6,348 bases of DNA from CAZYVA01 sp964650695. GTDB taxonomy: Bacteria > Bacillota > Clostridia > Lachnospirales > Lachnospiraceae. The stretch is from assembly GCA_964650695.1 (NCBI GenBank), contig CAZYVA010000101.1, positions 1-6,348 of the forward strand. Direction: 5' to 3'. The notes below the pieces were generated by a model, which worked only from the letters and a program-made list of their open reading frames with translations, was not told the origin of the DNA and ran no database searches. Shown here piece by piece: positions 4,942-6,348 of this stretch; position 1 is the stretch's first letter; each line of letters opens with the position of its first letter. A program made the position numbers and the translations under genes.

Positions 4942-6348
4942 ATGGCGGAACCGTTTTTAGAAGAGATTTACCGTGAATCAAAACTTTTATTTGATCTGAA
5001 ACAGCTTGTGGAATTTATCCGGCTGGGGCAGCCGCTGGCTTTAAAACGGAAATTCAATGAGATCAGCGGCCATTTACAGGAATCCTGTGAACGGTATGCC
5101 AGGAGCGACCGCCAGTCCGCCAATGAGTTGTGGGGCTGTCTGTTGGAGTTGACAACAAAAACCGGTGGCGAATATGATTATGTACGGATGGGCGACTGCC
5201 TGGAAGAAAAGATCATTCCAGGATTCCAGGCCTATTTATCCCAATGGGGGAACATCTGTGTGGATGATGGACAGGGCTTCTGCCTGAAGTCATCAAAAAG
5301 CGGGTTCCTGACGGTGCAGTTGACGGAGAATGGGAGGTATTTACATAGCACACTGGATCCGATGTGGGAAGCTTACCTTATGGCGAAACAGTTGTACCGG
5401 ATCCAAACTACGAATTATGTTTTCTGGGGGTGCGGGCTTGGGTATATCCCTTATCAGATTTATCTTTATTCCAATGGTTCCGCCAATATCAAGGTGTTTG
5501 AGCCGGATCCAAGGATGGTACAGTATGGGTTGGATTATGGTGTGCTGGGCTGGATACCGCAAGACCACCTGGAAGTCTTTGTGTCAGAGGATATCATGCC
5601 ATTTGTGGAAAGCACTGCGCACAGCGATACAGCTTTTTATATCCATGAGCCGTCCTTCCCCATGGTACGGGCGGATCAGCGGCAGTTTGTGACGGGGGTT
5701 CTGATTGATGAAAAGACCAAGCGGACGTTTGAAAAGAATTTCCGGATCCATGCGTGGCAAAATTCGCGTTCTGTCCGCCGGATGATTTCGGATTTTGATA
5801 AAAGCCGGATGAAAAAAGAGATGATCGTAGTGGCGGCGGGGCCATCCTTGGATGAGGATATGGATTACCTGCGTGAAATGCAGGGGGAAAAATCCATCAT
5901 TGCCGTAGGCACCGTATTCTCAAAATTGGTAAAGGGTGGGATCCGTCCGGATATTGTGACGATTTTAGATTCGTATCCGTCCACCTTGAAGCAGATAGAC
6001 GGACTTTATGGGCAGGATGTCCCTTTGCTTTTGGGGGAGGCTGCATACTGGGAGATTGCAAGGAAATACCGGGGAGAGAAATATCTGGTGTTTACCGACC
6101 CGGCTTTAGAATTGCCGCAGGAGTATACCGGGAAGAAAATAGAATACATCAAGTGCGGCGGGACGGTCACGGATCTGGCCATCAGGGAGGCCTTGTATTT
6201 TGGGGCGGCGTCCATTGAGCTTATCGGCGTGGATCTGGCGTTTCCGGGAAATGTCAGCCATGCCAAAGATACGCCGGAACGGACCAGGAGGGATACGGGG
6301 ACGATGGTCTTGGCGGACAGCGTCAGCGGCGGGCAGGTGTATACCACA
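4942..6348 (+). CDS. Maf-type (motility associated factor) glycosyltransferase, DUF115/MptE-like domain, 3' partial
   Basis: Maf proteins attach nonulosonic acids to Ser/Thr of flagellin in the cytoplasm before export. The frame is open from ATG 4942 to the window end (469 codons, no stop), so the C-terminus is missing. An N-terminal domain spans about residues 1-290 and contains a Rossmann-like GCGLGYIP (163-170) followed by KVFEPDP (184-190). The DUF115/MptE-like domain starts near 290 with IVVAAGPSLDEDMDYL (295-310), then AVGTVFSKLVKGGIRPDIV (321-339) and ILDSY (341-345). It continues through CGGTVTDLAI (405-414) to IGVDLAFPGNVSHAKDT (428-444), matching the family signature G-x-D-L-A-x-x-x-G-x-x-H-A. 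The central domain of a structurally known Maf protein resembles GT42 sialyltransferases, which fits a CMP-nonulosonate donor made by the adjacent neuA. It lies 60 bases after neuA. No flagellin or chaperone gene is visible, so the acceptor is inferred from the family. Confidence 0.88.
   Translation, partial: MAEPFLEEIYRESKLLFDLKQLVEFIRLGQPLALKRKFNEISGHLQESCERYARSDRQSANELWGCLLELTTKTGGEYDYVRMGDCLEEKIIPGFQAYLSQWGNICVDDGQGFCLKSSKSGFLTVQLTENGRYLHSTLDPMWEAYLMAKQLYRIQTTNYVFWGCGLGYIPYQIYLYSNGSANIKVFEPDPRMVQYGLDYGVLGWIPQDHLEVFVSEDIMPFVESTAHSDTAFYIHEPSFPMVRADQRQFVTGVLIDEKTKRTFEKNFRIHAWQNSRSVRRMISDFDKSRMKKEMIVVAAGPSLDEDMDYLREMQGEKSIIAVGTVFSKLVKGGIRPDIVTILDSYPSTLKQIDGLYGQDVPLLLGEAAYWEIARKYRGEKYLVFTDPALELPQEYTGKKIEYIKCGGTVTDLAIREALYFGAASIELIGVDLAFPGNVSHAKDTPERTRRDTGTMVLADSVSGGQVYTT

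Noticed and set aside
5355..5749. Four GGATCC hexamers within about 400 bases of the Maf gene
   Set aside because: Each falls in a different codon setting with irregular spacing; a frequent Asp-Pro or Arg-Ile-containing text in this codon usage explains them without a special function.

Overview
The window is a compact, single-strand (+) gene cluster that makes and activates a nonulosonic (sialic-acid-like) sugar and ends in a protein glycosyltransferase of the Maf/DUF115 (MptE-like) family. The most likely biological setting is flagellin O-glycosylation. Several traits suggest a Clostridia-type Firmicute, plausibly a Lachnospiraceae relative: strong purine-rich Shine-Dalgarno sites (AGGAGG, AAAGGAG), moderate GC, tightly packed genes and the Maf-nonulosonate gene combination. 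This taxonomic placement is inference, because no rRNA or other marker gene is present.

Layout. Positions 3-107 are the last 34 codons of an upstream gene whose tail resembles the end of a DUF115 domain. After a 62-base gap come neuB (170-1210, nonulosonate synthase), neuC (1207-2343, hydrolysing UDP-sugar 2-epimerase, ATGA overlap with neuB), an SDR dehydrogenase resembling flagellin modification protein PtmA (2370-3158), a short Gfo/Idh/MocA-type oxidoreductase (3190-4131), neuA (4132-4881, CMP-nonulosonate cytidylyltransferase, directly abutting the previous stop), and a Maf-type glycosyltransferase starting at 4942 and running off the end (at least 469 residues). I see no intrinsic terminator, RNA gene, mobile element or CRISPR array, and no convincing promoter. 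The whole window is probably the interior of one operon.

How the genes work together. NeuC would release a 2-epimerised N-acetylated hexosamine (ManNAc from UDP-GlcNAc, or its 6-deoxy-4-acetamido analogue in a legionaminic pathway). NeuB condenses this with phosphoenolpyruvate to a nine-carbon ulosonate, NeuA activates it with CTP, and Maf transfers it to Ser/Thr of a protein, usually flagellin. These three enzymes alone would suffice for CMP-Neu5Ac. No legB/legC/legH or pseB/pseC/pseH genes are visible, so the exact sugar cannot be fixed from this window.

The least explained part is the pair of NAD(P)-dependent oxidoreductases inserted between neuC and neuA. They point to a redox step on the sugar or its precursor, and together with several motif departures in the enzymes they are the best candidates for new biochemistry here. 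Other points worth a look are a perfect 10-bp hairpin inside neuC, two very short ORFs at gene junctions, and a drop in GC from the end of neuC onward.
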